Origin: Actinomyces radicidentis
Lineage (GTDB): Bacteria; Actinomycetota; Actinomycetes; Actinomycetales; Actinomycetaceae
Direction of reading: 5' to 3'
NCBI RefSeq assembly: GCF_001553565.1
Contig: NZ_CP014228.1
Location: 1,054,001 to 1,118,000 of the forward strand
Length of the DNA: 64,000 bases
In this document: in pieces, positions 54,177-64,000 of the stretch
How positions within the stretch are numbered: position 1 is the first letter of the stretch
Layout: every line of letters begins with the position of its first letter
Made by a program: the position numbers and the translations under genes
The notes under the pieces: model-generated
The model's input: the letters and a program-made list of their open reading frames with translations, nothing else
What the model was told of the DNA's origin: nothing
The model's database searches: none

Positions 54177-56869
54177 GCCTGTGCCTCACTCTCGTCGTCG
54201 TCGCTCAACGCTACCGCGTCGGCGGCCTCATCCGCGGAAGGGACCGCGGTGTCACCCGACGCGCCGGAGCCCGTGGGCACCTCGCCCTCGGCCTCGGGGA
54301 AGGCGGGGGCGACCGGCGCCGCGCCGGCCTCGCCGTCGGCCTCGTCCACGGCGGGAGCCTCGTCGCCGTCGAGCTCCCGCTCGGCGTTGCGGGCGACGGC
54401 GATGATGCGGTCGCCCTTGTCCGGCTTGGCGAAGGTGACGCCCTGGGTGGTGCGGCCGGTGCGGGAGACCTCGTCCACCGCGGAACGGACCACCTTGCCG
54501 GAGGCCATGATGCACATGACCTCGTCGCCGGGCTCGGTCACGAGCGCGCCGACCAGGTCGCCGCGCGCCTCGACGAGGTTGGCGACCTTGACGCCGAGGC
54601 CGCCGCGTCCCTTGACCGGGTAGTCCTGGACGTTGGTGCGCTTGGCGTAGCCGCCCTCGGTGACGACGAAGAGGTCCGCGTCCTCCCAGGCCGGGTCGAC
54701 GACGTCCATCGCGAGGAGGGAGTCGTCGCCGCGGAAGCGCATGCCGGTGACGCCGCTCGTGGTGCGACCGGTGGGTCGCAGCACCTCGTCGGAGGCGCGG
54801 AAGCGGACCGACTGGCCGCCGCGGGAGACGAGGAGGAGGTCCTGGCCCTCGGACAGGAGGCGGGCGGAGACGAGCTCGTCGGGCACGCCGTCCTCGTCCT
54901 CGCGCAGGTTGATGGCGATGACGCCGCCGGAGCGGTTGGAGTCGTACTCGGACAGACGGGTCTTCTTCACCAGGCCGCGGCGGGTCGCCAGGACGAGGTA
55001 GTCGGCCTGCTCATAGTCCTTGAGCTCCATGATCTGGGCGATCTCCTCGCCCGGCTGGAAGGCGAGGAGGTTGGCGACGTGCTGGCCCTTGGCGTCGCGC
55101 CCGCCCTCGGGCAGCTCGTAGGCCTTGGCGCGGTAGACGCGGCCGAGGTTCGTGAAGAACAGCAGCCAGTGGTGCGTCGTCGTGACGAAGAAGTGGTCGA
55201 CGACGTCGTCCTCGCGCAGCGCCGCCCCGCGCACGCCCTTGCCGCCGCGGTGCTGCGAGCGGTACTGGTCCGTGCGGGTGCGCTTGGCGTAGCCGGAGTG
55301 CGTGATGGTGACGGCGACCTCCTCCTCGGGGATGAGGTCCTCCATGCTCATCTCCCCGTCGAAGGGCACGATGCGGGTGCGGCGGTCGTCGCCGTACTTG
55401 TCGACGATCTCACCGAGCTCCTCGGAGACGATGCCGCGCTGCCGCTCCGGGCTGGCGATGATGTCCTTGAGGTCGACGACGCGGGCGTGCAGCTCGTCGG
55501 CCTCCTGCTGGATCTTGAGCCGCTCGAGGGCGGCCAGGCGGCGCAGCTGGAGGGACAGGATCGCCTCGGCCTGGGCCTCGTCGACGCCGAGCAGACCCAT
55601 GAGGCCCGTGCGGGCCTCGTCCGTGGTGGGCGAGCGGCGGATGAGGGCGATGACGGCGTCGAGCGCGTCGATGGCCTTGAGGAGGCCCTCGAGGATGTGG
55701 AGGCGCTCCTCGGCCTTGCGCAGGCGGTACTGCGAGCGGCGGATGATGACGTCGATCTGGTGGTTGACCCAGTGGCGCACGAAGCCGTCGAGGCTGAGGG
55801 TGCGCGGGACGCCGTCGACGAGGGCCAGCATGTTGGCCGGGAAGTTGTCCTGCAGCTGGGTGCGCTTGTACAGGTTGTTGAGGACGACCTTGGCGACGGC
55901 GTCGCGCTTGAGGACGATGACGAGTCGCTGACCGGTGCGGCCGGAGGTCTCGTCGCGGATGTCGGCGATGCCGCCGACCTGCCCGTCGCGGACGAGCTGG
56001 GCGATCTTGTCGGCGAGGTTGTCCGGGTTGACCTGGTAGGGCAGCTCGGTGACCACGAGGCACTGGCGGCCCTGGATCTCCTCGACGTTGACGACGGCGC
56101 GCTGCGTGATGGAGCCGCGGCCGGTGCGGTAGGCGTCCTCGATGCCGCGGCGGCCGAGGATCGTGGCGCCGGTGGGGAAGTCGGGTCCGGGGATGCGCTC
56201 GATGAGGGCCTCGAGGAGCTCCTCGCGGCTGGCCTCGGGATGCTCGAGGAACCACTGGACGCCGTTCGCGACCTCGCGCAGGTTGTGCGGGGGGATGCGC
56301 GTGGCCATGCCGACGGCGATGCCCTCGGAGCCGTTGACGAGGAGGTTCGGGAAGCGGGCCGGCAGGATGACCGGCTCCTGGTTCTTCCCGTCGTAGTTGT
56401 CCTGGAAGTCGACGCTCTCCTCATCGATGTCCCGGACCATCTCCATGGCCAGCGGGGCCATCTTGCACTCCGTGTACCGGGGTGCGGCGGGGCCGAGGTT
56501 TCCGGGGGTGCCGAAGTTGCCCTGGCCGGCGACGAGCGGGTAGCGCAGGGACCACCACTGCACGAGGCGGGCGAGGGCGTCGTAGATCGCCGAGTCGCCG
56601 TGCGGGTGGTAGTTGCCCATGACCTCGCCGACGACGCGGGAGGACTTGGAGAAGGAGGCGTTGGGGCGGTAGCCGCCGTCGTACATGGCGTAGAGGACGC
56701 GGCGGTGGACGGGCTTGAGGCCGTCGCGCACGTCCGGCAGGGCTCGTCCGACGATGACGCTCATCGCGTAGTCGAGGTAGGAGCGCTGCATCTCCATCTG
56801 GAGGTCGACCGGCTGGACGCGGTCGTGCTGGGGCTCCTCGGTGGGGGTCGTGGTGAGGTCGTCGCTCAC
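54173..56869 (-). CDS. gyrA: DNA gyrase subunit A
   Basis: An 898-residue subunit starting at GTG 56869, with AAAGGA 5 bases upstream. The catalytic tyrosine is Tyr132 in [10 protein letters not shown]. The quinolone-resistance region reads [13 protein letters not shown] with Ser93 and Asp97, which are the susceptible-type residues at the E. coli 83 and 87 positions. The breakage-reunion domain, coiled coil and six-bladed C-terminal beta-pinwheel are complete, including the GyrA box-like [10 protein letters not shown]. The last 70 residues are acidic ([13 protein letters not shown]), common in actinobacteria. It lies 102 bp after gyrB and overlaps the DUF3566 gene by 4 bases. Confidence 0.98.
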   Translation of the reverse strand: MSDDLTTTPTEEPQHDRVQPVDLQMEMQRSYLDYAMSVIVGRALPDVRDGLKPVHRRVLYAMYDGGYRPNASFSKSSRVVGEVMGNYHPHGDSAIYDALARLVQWWSLRYPLVAGQGNFGTPGNLGPAAPRYTECKMAPLAMEMVRDIDEESVDFQDNYDGKNQEPVILPARFPNLLVNGSEGIAVGMATRIPPHNLREVANGVQWFLEHPEASREELLEALIERIPGPDFPTGATILGRRGIEDAYRTGRGSITQRAVVNVEEIQGRQCLVVTELPYQVNPDNLADKIAQLVRDGQVGGIADIRDETSGRTGQRLVIVLKRDAVAKVVLNNLYKRTQLQDNFPANMLALVDGVPRTLSLDGFVRHWVNHQIDVIIRRSQYRLRKAEERLHILEGLLKAIDALDAVIALIRRSPTTDEARTGLMGLLGVDEAQAEAILSLQLRRLAALERLKIQQEADELHARVVDLKDIIASPERQRGIVSEELGEIVDKYGDDRRTRIVPFDGEMSMEDLIPEEEVAVTITHSGYAKRTRTDQYRSQHRGGKGVRGAALREDDVVDHFFVTTTHHWLLFFTNLGRVYRAKAYELPEGGRDAKGQHVANLLAFQPGEEIAQIMELKDYEQADYLVLATRRGLVKKTRLSEYDSNRSGGVIAINLREDEDGVPDELVSARLLSEGQDLLLVSRGGQSVRFRASDEVLRPTGRTTSGVTGMRFRGDDSLLAMDVVDPAWEDADLFVVTEGGYAKRTNVQDYPVKGRGGLGVKVANLVEARGDLVGALVTEPGDEVMCIMASGKVVRSAVDEVSRTGRTTQGVTFAKPDKGDRIIAVARNAERELDGDEAPAVDEADGEAGAAPVAPAFPEAEGEVPTGSGASGDTAVPSADEAADAVALSDDDESEAQA

Positions 56870-56925
56870 GGGTGTCCTTTACGTGTCCGGGGGAGGGAGG
56901 CAGGATCGGCGGGTGCGCCGGCAAG

Positions 56926-56946
56926 TAGATGACACGTTGTCATCTA
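56926..56946. promoter_or_regulatory. Perfect palindrome in the gyrB-gyrA gap
   Basis: TAGATGACA (56926-56934) and TGTCATCTA (56938-56946) are perfect 9-bp arms around CGT. The palindrome is AT-rich in a GC-rich gap, 25 bp after the gyrB stop and 57 bp before the gyrA start. It could be an operator or an mRNA hairpin that sets the gyrA:gyrB ratio. Confidence 0.5.
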
Positions 56947-56971
56947 GATGCGGCGGCCCGCCCTTCCCGCG

Positions 56972-59107
56972 TCAGATGTCGAGGAAGCGCACGTCCGCGG
57001 CGTTGCGCTGGATGAAGGAACGACGCTGCTCGACGTCGTCCCCCATGAGGATCGCGAAGGTCTCGTCGGCGTCGGCCGCCTCGTCGAGGGTCACCTTCTT
57101 GAGGATACGGGCCGAGGGGTCCATGGTCGTCTCCCACAGCTCGTGGTCGTTCATCTCGCCGAGGCCCTTGTAGCGCTGGATGCCGCCCTCCTTGGGGAGC
57201 CGGTGCCCGGCCTCGCGGCCGGCGGCCAGGAACTGGTCGCGCTCGGCGTCGGAGTAGGCGAACTGGTGATCGGAGTTGGACCACTTGAGGCGGTACAGCG
57301 GCGGCATCGCGATGTAGGTGTGGCCCTGCTCGATGAGGGGGCGCATGTAGCGGAACAGCAGCGTGAGCAGGAGCGTCGCGATGTGCTGGCCGTCGACGTC
57401 GGCGTCCGCCATGATGACGATCTTGCCGTAGCGCAGCTTGGCGATGTCGAAGTCCTCGCCGATGCCCGTGCCGAAGGCGGTGATGAGGGAGCGGATCGTG
57501 TCCGAGGACAGGGCCCGGTCCAGGCGCGCCTTCTCGACGTTGAGGATCTTGCCTCGGATCGGCATGATCGCCTGGTGCTCCGGGTCGCGGCCGCCGACGG
57601 CCGAGCCGCCCGCGGAGTCGCCCTCGACGATGAAGATCTCGCAGACCTCGGCGTTGCGGCTCGAGCAGTCGCGGAGCTTGCCGGGCATCGAGGCGGACTC
57701 GAGGACGCCCTTGCGCCGCGTGGCCTCACGGGCCTTGCGCGCGGCCATGCGGGCCGCGGCGGCCTGGCCGGCCTTCTGGATGATCGACTTGGCGTCGGCC
57801 GGGTGGGAGTCGAGCCAGTCACCCAGGCGCTCGTAGACGACCTGCTGGACGAAGGTGCGCGCCTCGGTGTTGCCGAGCTTGGTCTTGGTCTGGCCCTCGA
57901 ACTGCGGCTCGGAGAGCTTGACGGAGATGACGGCGGTGAGGCCCTCGCGGATGTCGTCGCCCGTGAGGTTGTCGTCCTTGTCCTTGATGAGGCCCTTCTC
58001 GCGGCCGTACTTGTTGATGAGGGTCGTCAGGGCCGTGCGGAAGCCCTCCTCGTGGGTGCCGCCCTCGGTCGTGTTGATCGTGTTGGCGTAGGTGTGCACC
58101 GACTCGGAGTAGGCGCTCGTCCACTGCATGGCGATCTCGAGGCTGATGCCGCGGGTCTCGTCGAGCATGCGCTCGGCCTCGAAGTCGATGATCTCGGGGT
58201 GGATGAGGTCGACCTTCTTGGACTTGTTGAGGAACTCGACGTAGTCGCGCAGGCCGTGCTCGTAGCAGTAGGTGACGGTGCGGTGGGCCGGGACGCCCTC
58301 CTGGGTGCCCGCTGCCTCGGCGGCGTCGGTCCCGGTGATCTCGTCGCCCTCCTCTGCGTGGCCCTCGCGCTCGTCGGTGAGCGTGATGCGCAGGCCCTTG
58401 TTGAGGAAGGCCATCTGCTGGAAGCGGCGGCGCAGGGTCTCGTAGTCGAAGACGACGGTCTCGAAGATCGCCGGGTCCGGGTAGAAGGTCTGGGTGGTGC
58501 CGGTCGCGTCCGTCTCCTCTCCCATGACGAGGGGCGTCTTGGGGTGGCCGCCGTCGCCGAAGCTCATGCGCCACACGTGGCCCTGGCGCCGGATCTCGGT
58601 GTCGACTCGGGTCGACAGGGCGTTGACGACGGAGATGCCGACGCCGTGCAGGCCTCCCGAGACGGCGTAGCCGCCGCCGCCGAACTTGCCTCCCGCGTGG
58701 AGGATCGTCATGACGACCTCGACGGTGGGCTTGTGCTCGGTGGGGTGCTCGTCGACGGGGATGCCGCGGCCGTTGTCGACGACCCTGATGCCCCCGTCGG
58801 CCTGGATGGTGACCTCGATGTGGTCGCAGAAGCCGGCGAGGGACTCGTCCACGGCGTTGTCGACGACCTCGTAGACGAGGTGGTGCAGGCCGCGCTCGCC
58901 CGTGGAGCCGATGTACATGCCGGGGCGCTTGCGGACGGCCTCGAGGCCCTCGAGGACGGTGATGTCGCTGGCGCCGTAGTCGCTGGAGCCCTGGCCGACG
59001 TGCGACTCGCTCGCGGGCTGCTCGGGCGCCGCCGTCTCCGGGGTCTGGGTGGGGGCGGGGGCCGTGGTGGTCGAGTCGTCGTTCACCGTGGCGTCCTGGT
59101 CAGACAC
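56972..59107 (-). CDS. gyrB: DNA gyrase subunit B
   Basis: A 711-residue subunit from GTG 59107. After 45 low-complexity residues come the GHKL ATPase motifs [34 protein letters not shown] with the Mg-binding Asn/Glu, [11 protein letters not shown], and [19 protein letters not shown] in two parts. The transducer domain and TOPRIM follow ([48 protein letters not shown]). The tail has [10 protein letters not shown]. It supplies the ATPase for negative supercoiling with GyrA. A short insertion ([20 protein letters not shown]) in the transducer is acidic. Confidence 0.98.
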   Translation of the reverse strand: MSDQDATVNDDSTTTAPAPTQTPETAAPEQPASESHVGQGSSDYGASDITVLEGLEAVRKRPGMYIGSTGERGLHHLVYEVVDNAVDESLAGFCDHIEVTIQADGGIRVVDNGRGIPVDEHPTEHKPTVEVVMTILHAGGKFGGGGYAVSGGLHGVGISVVNALSTRVDTEIRRQGHVWRMSFGDGGHPKTPLVMGEETDATGTTQTFYPDPAIFETVVFDYETLRRRFQQMAFLNKGLRITLTDEREGHAEEGDEITGTDAAEAAGTQEGVPAHRTVTYCYEHGLRDYVEFLNKSKKVDLIHPEIIDFEAERMLDETRGISLEIAMQWTSAYSESVHTYANTINTTEGGTHEEGFRTALTTLINKYGREKGLIKDKDDNLTGDDIREGLTAVISVKLSEPQFEGQTKTKLGNTEARTFVQQVVYERLGDWLDSHPADAKSIIQKAGQAAAARMAARKAREATRRKGVLESASMPGKLRDCSSRNAEVCEIFIVEGDSAGGSAVGGRDPEHQAIMPIRGKILNVEKARLDRALSSDTIRSLITAFGTGIGEDFDIAKLRYGKIVIMADADVDGQHIATLLLTLLFRYMRPLIEQGHTYIAMPPLYRLKWSNSDHQFAYSDAERDQFLAAGREAGHRLPKEGGIQRYKGLGEMNDHELWETTMDPSARILKKVTLDEAADADETFAILMGDDVEQRRSFIQRNAADVRFLDI

Positions 59108-59302
59108 GTGTCAGCTGCTCCTCGTTGTGTGCGCGCCGGGGGGCTGGGGTCCCTGGCGGACGGCGTCGGGTGCGTCTCCTGCACCGCGTCATCCGGTCAC
59201 GAGCGATCGCGGGCCCATGACGGCTGCTCCGGGGCGGGACCAGCGCGGCGGTAGGTGGGTACCTGCGAAAGGCCCGAGGCGCACCATGGGCGGTTTCACG
59301 GC

Positions 59303-59308
59303 ATTCTA
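59303..59308 (-). promoter_or_regulatory. Candidate -10 box upstream of gyrB within a 341-bp gap
   Basis: On the minus strand GATAGAAT ends at 59303, giving TAGAAT as a plausible -10. No good -35 at 16-18 bp was found. The gap 59108-59448 otherwise holds a short CCCGG/CCGGG hairpin after the dciA stop and no open gene. It places the gyrB promoter downstream of the dnaN-recF-dciA unit. Confidence 0.35.
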
Positions 59309-59448
59309 TCGTGTCTGACCTCCTCAACGGACCTTCGGCCCACGCCGTGGCGAGTGTCGGACGTCACCGTCTGAGGGCAGTCCGGGCCGCGTACGAGCGA
59401 CGGAGAGGCGGTGCGTTCCCGGGCGCCCCGGTGGCCGGGAGCCGGCGC

Positions 59449-60063
59449 TCAGCCGTAGGTGTCGCGCGGACCGCGCCCTCCCCGCGCGGCGCCGAAGCGG
59501 CCGTGCCGCCACGTCGGCCCCGCGGGCCCGAGGACGCGGATCTCGACGGCGGAGCCGCCCAGCTCCTCCGTCACCGAGCGCTCGATGGTCGGCATGAGGA
59601 GGCGCAGCTGCTGGGCCCAGGAGGAGGACGAGGCGCGGATCGTCAGGCGCCCCACCTCGAAGGACTCGATGACGGCGTGCTCGGCGATCTGCGGGCCGAC
59701 GATCTCGCTCCACCGCACGGAGACGGAGGCGATCGCGAGCTTGCCGGCCCAGCCGTGCTCGTCGGCGTAGCGGCGCAGGTCCTTCCCGCCCGGACGCGGG
59801 TCGAAGGGGCTCGGGCCGGGGCGGCCGCGTCCCGGCGGGAGCCCCGGGCCGCGCTCCTCGCCCTCGCTGAGCAGCTCGTGCTCGGTGCGGCGCCGGCGCT
59901 TCGCGTCCCAGGCGGCCACGCCGTCCTCCCCCGCGGCGGCGCGGCGCAGGGCGCTCATCGTCTTGCCGGCGTCCCAGGCGTGGCCCCGCTCGCGCGCGAG
60001 AGCCCGGGAGGCCAGGACGTCGGAGGACGCGGCCGAGAGGTCGTCGCCGGGGCGCTCAGCCAC
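59449..60063 (-). CDS. dciA: DciA-family (DUF721) helicase-loader-type protein
   Basis: A 204-residue protein. GTG 60063 overlaps the recF stop by 8 bases. The N-terminal half is helical and charged (ASRALARERGHAWDAGKTMS), and the middle is a Gly/Pro/Arg linker. The DUF721 KH-like domain starts near residue 100: WAGKLAIASVSVRWSEIVGPQIAEHA in pieces, LTIRASSSSWAQQLRLLMPTI, then VTEELGGSAVEIRVLGP and a GPTWR end. In actinobacteria this gene always follows recF. DciA loads the replicative helicase in bacteria lacking DnaC/DnaI. Confidence 0.93.
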   Translation of the reverse strand: MAERPGDDLSAASSDVLASRALARERGHAWDAGKTMSALRRAAAGEDGVAAWDAKRRRRTEHELLSEGEERGPGLPPGRGRPGPSPFDPRPGGKDLRRYADEHGWAGKLAIASVSVRWSEIVGPQIAEHAVIESFEVGRLTIRASSSSWAQQLRLLMPTIERSVTEELGGSAVEIRVLGPAGPTWRHGRFGAARGGRGPRDTYG

Positions 60064-61273
60064 GGGTGACCACCGAGCTCGCGACGTGGAAGCGGGCGCC
60101 GTCGAGGGCCGCGGGGACGTCCTCGTCGACGGCGGCCGTGAGCAGCACCTGCTGGGCGTCGGCGACGACGCGCGCCAGGGCGTTGCGGCGCTTGGAGTCG
60201 AGGGAGGCGAAGACGTCGTCGAGGATGAGGACGGGCTCGCCGTCGCCCCCGTAGGCGTCGACGTCGTGCCGGAGCATCTCGTAGGAGGCCAGTCGCAGCG
60301 CCAGGGCGAGGGACCACTGCTCGCCGTGGGAGGCGAAGCCCTTGGCGGGCAGCCCGCCGAGGAAGAGCAAGAGGTCGTCGCGGTGGGCGCCGACGAGGTT
60401 GGCGCCGCGGTCGATCTCCTTGGCGTGGAGGTCCGCCATCGCGGCCTCGAGGCGGGAGGCGGTGGCGGCCGTGTCGACGAGCTCGGCCTCCCTCTCCGCC
60501 TGGGCGGCCCAGGCCCCGGCGTCGCGCGGGTCCGGGTCGGGCGCGCCCTCGTGGGACAGGAGGCTGGAGCGGTAGGCGAGGGCGGCGTCGGACTGCCCCT
60601 CGGAGACGGCCGCGTAGGAGGACTCGATCCAGGGCCGCAGGCGGGAGACGACGTCGACCCGCGCGGCGATGAGGCGCGCGGCGGCCGCGGCGAGCTGGGC
60701 GTCCCAGACCTCGAGGGTGGAGAGCATCGAGGAGGTCGAGGAGTGGTGGGCGCGGGCGGACTTCAGGAGGCTCGCGCGCTGGGCGAGGATCTTGTCGTGC
60801 TCGGCGCGCACGCCCGCCAGGCTCGGGCGGAGCGTCACCGCGAGCTCATCGAGGAAGCGACGGCGCACCCCCGGCTCCTCGCGGACGAGGGCGAGGTCCT
60901 CCGGGGCGAAGACGACGGTGCGCAGCACCCCGAGGAGGTCGCGGGGGCGGGCCTGCCCGCGGTTGAGGCGGGCGCGGTTGGCCCTGCCGGCGATGATCTC
61001 GATCTCGAGGACGCTGGGGCGCTCGCCGTGGACGACCTTGGCGCGCACGACGGCGCCGGCCGGCTGCTCCTCCCCCGGCTCCGCCCGGCGCACGAGGGTG
61101 GTGTCCGCCCCGACGCGGTGGCTCGAGAGGGTCGAGAGGTAGCCGATGGCCTCGACGAGGTTCGTCTTGCCCTGACCGTTGGAGCCGACGAGGGCCGTCG
61201 GCCCGGGCTCGAGGGCCAGGACGAGCTCGTGGTAGGAGCGGAAGTCGTTGAGCGAGAGGTCCGAGACGTACAT
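60056..61273 (-). CDS. recF: DNA replication and repair protein RecF
   Basis: A 405-residue SMC-like ATPase from ATG 61273 (YVSDLSLNDFRSYHELVL). Walker A reads VGSNGQGKTNLVEAIGYLS. The arm region includes LLGVLRTVVFAPEDLALVREEPG and RRRFLDELAV. The signature and Walker B are GEQWSLALALRLASYEM and VLILDDVFASLDSKRRNAL, followed by QVLLTAA. It helps load RecA at single-strand gaps. It lies 62 bp after dnaN with a short hairpin between, and overlaps dciA. Confidence 0.97.
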   Translation of the reverse strand: MYVSDLSLNDFRSYHELVLALEPGPTALVGSNGQGKTNLVEAIGYLSTLSSHRVGADTTLVRRAEPGEEQPAGAVVRAKVVHGERPSVLEIEIIAGRANRARLNRGQARPRDLLGVLRTVVFAPEDLALVREEPGVRRRFLDELAVTLRPSLAGVRAEHDKILAQRASLLKSARAHHSSTSSMLSTLEVWDAQLAAAAARLIAARVDVVSRLRPWIESSYAAVSEGQSDAALAYRSSLLSHEGAPDPDPRDAGAWAAQAEREAELVDTAATASRLEAAMADLHAKEIDRGANLVGAHRDDLLLFLGGLPAKGFASHGEQWSLALALRLASYEMLRHDVDAYGGDGEPVLILDDVFASLDSKRRNALARVVADAQQVLLTAAVDEDVPAALDGARFHVASSVVTRG

Positions 61274-61284
61274 GCGCTGCTCGC

Positions 61285-61312
61285 GCCCGGCCGCTCCGGC
61301 TCAGGGCCGGGC
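61285..61312 (-). terminator. Short hairpin in the dnaN-recF gap
   Basis: GCCCGGCC (61285-61292) pairs with GGCCGGGC (61305-61312). The stem is only 8 bp with a 12-base loop, so it may attenuate rather than end transcription into recF. Confidence 0.4.
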
Positions 61313-61335
61313 GGTCGGGAGGACGGGGCCGGTGC

Positions 61336-62472
61336 TCAGGCCCCGAAGCGGATCGGCATGATGAGGTAGCGGAAGGACGGGTCCTCCTCGCCGCCGATCG
61401 AGTCCATGCCGGTGAGGACGGCGGGCTTCGAGGGGTGCGTGAAGTCGAGGCGCACGTAGGGCTGGTTGAGGGCGCCCAGGCCGTCGACGAGGTAGCCCGG
61501 GTTGAAGGCCGTCTGGATGTCCTCGCCGTCGAGGTGGGCGACGAGCTGCTCGGAGGCCTGGGCGTCGTCGGAGGACTGGCCGGCGTCGAGCGCGAGGTTG
61601 CCCTCGGTGAAGGACATGTGGATCGGGGTGGAGCGGTCCGCGACGAGGGAGACGCGGCGGACGGCGGCGATGAGCTCCTCGCGGCCGACGGTCGCGTGGA
61701 TCGTCGTCTGCTCGGGGAAGAGGCGCAGGACCGGCGGGTAGTCGCCGTCGGTGAGGAGGCTGGTGGTGCGGCGGCCTCCGGCCTCGAAGCCGATGAGGCC
61801 GGAGGTGGCCGAGCCGGCCTCGGTGAGGGCGACCGTGACGTCGCCGGAGCTCGTGAGGGACTTGGCGACGTCGGAGAGGGTGCGCGCCTTGAGCAGCGCG
61901 TGGGTCGACAGGCCCGAGTCCTGCGGGGCCCAGGTCATCTCGCGCACGGCGAGGCGGTAGCGGTCCGTGGCCATGAGGGTGAGGGAGTCGCCCTCGACCT
62001 CCATCTGGACGCTGGTCAGCAGCGGGAGGGTCTCGTCGCGGGAGGCGGCGATGGAGACCTGGCTGACGGCCTGGGCGAGGTCGTGGGCGTCGATGGTGCC
62101 GGCGACACCGGGCATGACGGGCAGCGCCGGGTAGTCGTCGGCGGCCATGGCGGCCAGGGAGAAGCGCGAGGAGCCGCAGGAGACGGTGACCTTCGTGCCC
62201 TCGACCTCGAGCTCGACGGGCTTGGAGGGCAGGGCCTTGGCGATGTCGGCGAGGAGGCGTCCGGAGACGAGGACGACGCCGTCCTCCTCGACGTCCGCGG
62301 GGACCTCGCAGTGGGCGGAGACCTCGTAGTCGAAGGAGGACAGGACGAGGGAGGCGTCCTTGGCCTCGAGGCGCACGCCGGCGAGGACGGGCACCGGCGG
62401 ACGGGCCGGCACCGAGCGGGCGGTCCAGGTGACGGCCTCGGCGAGGACGTCTCGATCAACCCTGAGCTTCAC
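61336..62472 (-). CDS. dnaN: DNA polymerase III sliding clamp (beta subunit)
   Basis: A 378-residue clamp. The start is GTG 62472 (KLRVDRDVLAEAVTW), chosen because AGGAGG lies 9 bases upstream and the family begins here, although an open frame extends further upstream. Three clamp domains are visible: LAEAVTWTARSVPARPPVPVLAG, DAHDLAQAVSQVSIAASRDETL in two parts, and VGREELIAAVRRVSLVADRST. The C-terminal YLIMPIRFGA forms the partner-binding strand. It tethers polymerase to DNA. The order dnaA-dnaN-recF is canonical. Confidence 0.98.
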   Translation of the reverse strand: MKLRVDRDVLAEAVTWTARSVPARPPVPVLAGVRLEAKDASLVLSSFDYEVSAHCEVPADVEEDGVVLVSGRLLADIAKALPSKPVELEVEGTKVTVSCGSSRFSLAAMAADDYPALPVMPGVAGTIDAHDLAQAVSQVSIAASRDETLPLLTSVQMEVEGDSLTLMATDRYRLAVREMTWAPQDSGLSTHALLKARTLSDVAKSLTSSGDVTVALTEAGSATSGLIGFEAGGRRTTSLLTDGDYPPVLRLFPEQTTIHATVGREELIAAVRRVSLVADRSTPIHMSFTEGNLALDAGQSSDDAQASEQLVAHLDGEDIQTAFNPGYLVDGLGALNQPYVRLDFTHPSKPAVLTGMDSIGGEEDPSFRYLIMPIRFGA

Positions 62473-63000
62473 GGTGGGGTGCCTCCTGTGTCGGCGGGCG
62501 GCGCGCGCGTGCGCGGCGACTGGCTTGTCTGCGGTCCTGCGCGCCGCCCTCACGACGAGGTGCGACGGGTCAGGACGATCCACGTGGAGTCTAGACGCAA
62601 GGCAGGACGCTCATCCACGCGCTGAGTGCCGCTGCGGGCGACCGGAGTCCGGGGACCCGGCCGGCCCTCGTCGCGCTGAGTCGCTCGCGGGTCGGGCCTG
62701 GGCCGATCCCGCCCTCGGTGGCAGGTTCGTGGGATCCCGGATGAGTTTGTAGTTAGTAGATGTAGTAGGTGGTGTGGGAACTGGGGATAACCGGGTTCGG
62801 CGGCGTCGCCGGGCCGACGACGGCTGTGGAAGCACAGATGAGTGATTCGGTGCGCGAATGACACGATCGGTGGAGACGCGCAGCGCGTCCCGGGCCCAGT
62901 CCCCAGGAGGGGCTCCTCGGTGCACAGGGGAGTGACGCCTTCTCCACGTGCTCTCCTCCGGACGGCCCACAGGGCCGACGGCGCTCAGGGGCGACGGCGC
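62473..63000. other. dnaA-dnaN intergenic region, probable oriC
   Basis: This 528-bp gene-free stretch separates dnaA and dnaN, the usual origin position in actinobacteria. It holds DnaA-box-like sites TGGGGATAA (62782-62790, complement TTATCCCCA), TGTGGAAGC (62825-62833), TCATCCACG (62611-62619) and TTCTCCACG (62940-62948). An AT-richer stretch at 62742-62768 looks like the unwinding element. There are fewer and weaker boxes than in a typical actinobacterial oriC, so part of the origin may lie on the other side of dnaA, outside the window. Confidence 0.6.
62742..62790 (-). promoter_or_regulatory. Candidate origin unwinding element: DnaA box plus TAG trios
   Basis: On the minus strand, TTATCCCCA (62790-62782) is followed after 13 bases by CTACTACATCTACTAACTAC. 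The complementary strand therefore carries TAG at 62750, 62754, 62757, 62763 and 62766, pointing toward the box. This is the order described for the bacterial basal unwinding system: DnaA box, short spacer, DnaA trios. Confidence 0.55.
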
Positions 63001-64000
63001 TCAGGACTGGGGCGACTGCGCCGCCTGCTTGATGCGGCTCGTCAGCTCGGTGACCTGGTTGAAGGTGGAGCGGCGCTCCGCCATCTGGGTACGGATCTTC
63101 TTGTCCGCGCTCATGACGGTGGTGTGGTCGCGGCCGCCGAACTCGCGCCCGATCTTGGGCAGGGACAGGTCGGTGAGCTCGCGGCACAGGTACATGGCGA
63201 TGTGCCGGGCGTTGACGATGGTGCGGGAGCGGTTCGCGCTGCACAGGTCGTCGATGGTGATCCCGAAGTAGTCGGCCGTCTGCCCCATGATGAGGGAGGT
63301 CGTGACCTCCTCGCCGGCGGGGTCGGAGATGATGTCCTTGAGGACCATCTCGGCCAGGGTCTGGTCGATCGGCTGCTTGTTGAGCGAGGCGAAGGCCGTG
63401 ACGCGGATGAGGGCGCCCTCGAGCTCGCGGATGTTGGTCGTCACACGGCTGGCGATGTACTCGAGCACGTCCATGGGCAGGTCGAGGCCGTCGGCGCGGG
63501 CCTTGCGGGACAGGATCGCGATGCGGGTCTCGAGGTCCGGCGGCTGGACGTCGGCGAGCAGGCCCCACTCGAAGCGGGAGCGGAGGCGCTCGTCGAGGCC
63601 GTTGAGGGCCTTGGGCGGCTGGTCGGAGGTGATGACGACCTGCTTGCCCGAGGAGTGCAGCGAGTTGAAGGTGTGGAAGAACTCCTCGAGCGTCGACTCC
63701 TTGCCGGAGAGGAACTGGATGTCGTCGACGAGGAGGATGTCGACCTCGCGGTAGCGGCGCTTGAAGGCCTCGAGGCGGCCGTCGTCGCGGGCGCCGTCGC
63801 GCAGGCAGGCGATGAACTCGGCCGTGAACTCCTCGGAGTTGACGTACTTGACGCGCGTGGAGGGGTTGAGGGTGCGCGCGTAGTGGCCGATGGCGTGCAG
63901 GAGGTGGGTCTTGCCCAGCCCTGAGCCGCCGTAGATGAACAGCGGGTTGTAGGCGCGGGCCGGCGCCTCGGCGACGGCGATGGCGGTCGCGTGCGCGAAG
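63001..64000 (-). CDS. dnaA: Chromosomal replication initiator DnaA, partial (N-terminus outside window)
   Basis: The frame is open from base 63999 to the stop at 63001, giving 332 codons of the C-terminal part. It enters at [20 protein letters not shown], has Walker [16 protein letters not shown], Walker [19 protein letters not shown] and sensor [10 protein letters not shown]. The Arg-finger region [20 protein letters not shown] follows. Domain IV carries the DNA-binding signature [20 protein letters not shown] in the last 60 residues. It initiates replication by binding DnaA boxes. Domains I-II and the promoter are beyond the right edge. The open frame leaves no doubt about the strand. Confidence 0.98.
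   Translation of the reverse strand, partial: FAHATAIAVAEAPARAYNPLFIYGGSGLGKTHLLHAIGHYARTLNPSTRVKYVNSEEFTAEFIACLRDGARDDGRLEAFKRRYREVDILLVDDIQFLSGKESTLEEFFHTFNSLHSSGKQVVITSDQPPKALNGLDERLRSRFEWGLLADVQPPDLETRIAILSRKARADGLDLPMDVLEYIASRVTTNIRELEGALIRVTAFASLNKQPIDQTLAEMVLKDIISDPAGEEVTTSLIMGQTADYFGITIDDLCSANRSRTIVNARHIAMYLCRELTDLSLPKIGREFGGRDHTTVMSADKKIRTQMAERRSTFNQVTELTSRIKQAAQSPQS

Noticed and set aside
54173-56869. Fluoroquinolone-resistance substitutions in gyrA
   Set aside because: The key positions read Ser93 and Asp97, the susceptible-type residues.

Overview
The window is about 72% G+C chromosomal DNA from an actinobacterium. The right half has a classic actinobacterial layout: dnaA-dnaN-recF-dciA-gyrB-gyrA-DUF3566 and tRNA-Ile/tRNA-Ala on the minus strand, then crgA, a class E sortase and the fhaA-fhaB-pstP-rodA-pbpA-pknA-pknB operon. 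LuxS, MTA/SAH nucleosidase, CstA/YbdD, the gene content and the GTG-rich starts suggest Actinomycetaceae (Actinomyces/Schaalia-like). The family assignment is inference.

Left accessory region (1-19.9 kb): a partial FetB-type permease at the edge is followed by five tandem minus-strand paralogues of a large LuxR-HTH regulator (693-12646). Only the promoter-proximal copy looks intact. The others carry a frameshift plus an HTH deletion, an amber stop, an N-terminal truncation, or internal deletions. Next come an alpha/beta hydrolase, divergent luxS, a membrane AlbA_2 protein, a DUF559 gene bracketed by two copies of a 124-bp inverted-repeat element, ubiX, and a ubiD gene with three lesions.

Middle (19.9-38.3 kb): a flavin-nucleotide-binding-like protein and a second hydrolase precede a TetR-controlled MMPL/YhgE pair. 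The MMPL carries a degenerate ABC-ATPase-like tail, and a 13-bp-arm palindrome lies between it and tetR. After these come MTA/SAH nucleosidase (which feeds LuxS), a thiamine-binding-type small protein, an AspT/YidE exchanger, a deoxynucleoside kinase, a phosphoribosyltransferase, cstA-ybdD, a radical SAM/SPASM enzyme, a VanZ-like protein and tRNA-Leu. The third 124-bp element and a second, 127-bp inverted-repeat element sit side by side in the cstA-radical SAM gap.

Right core (38.3-64 kb): seven genes for FHA/Ser-Thr phosphosignalling and septal or lateral wall synthesis overlap by GTGA at every junction. Sortase and a 51-residue membrane protein, crgA, an aldo/keto reductase, a cyclophilin, a rhomboid protease and the replication/gyrase block follow. 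The dnaA-dnaN gap contains a DnaA-box-like site next to a TAG-trio-rich stretch, the layout expected of an origin unwinding element. A separate cluster of DnaA-box cores lies about 10 kb away, next to the rhomboid gene.

The most unusual features are the decaying regulator array, the constant-length 124-bp inverted-repeat family, the MMPL-ABC-like fusion and the ectopic DnaA-box cluster.
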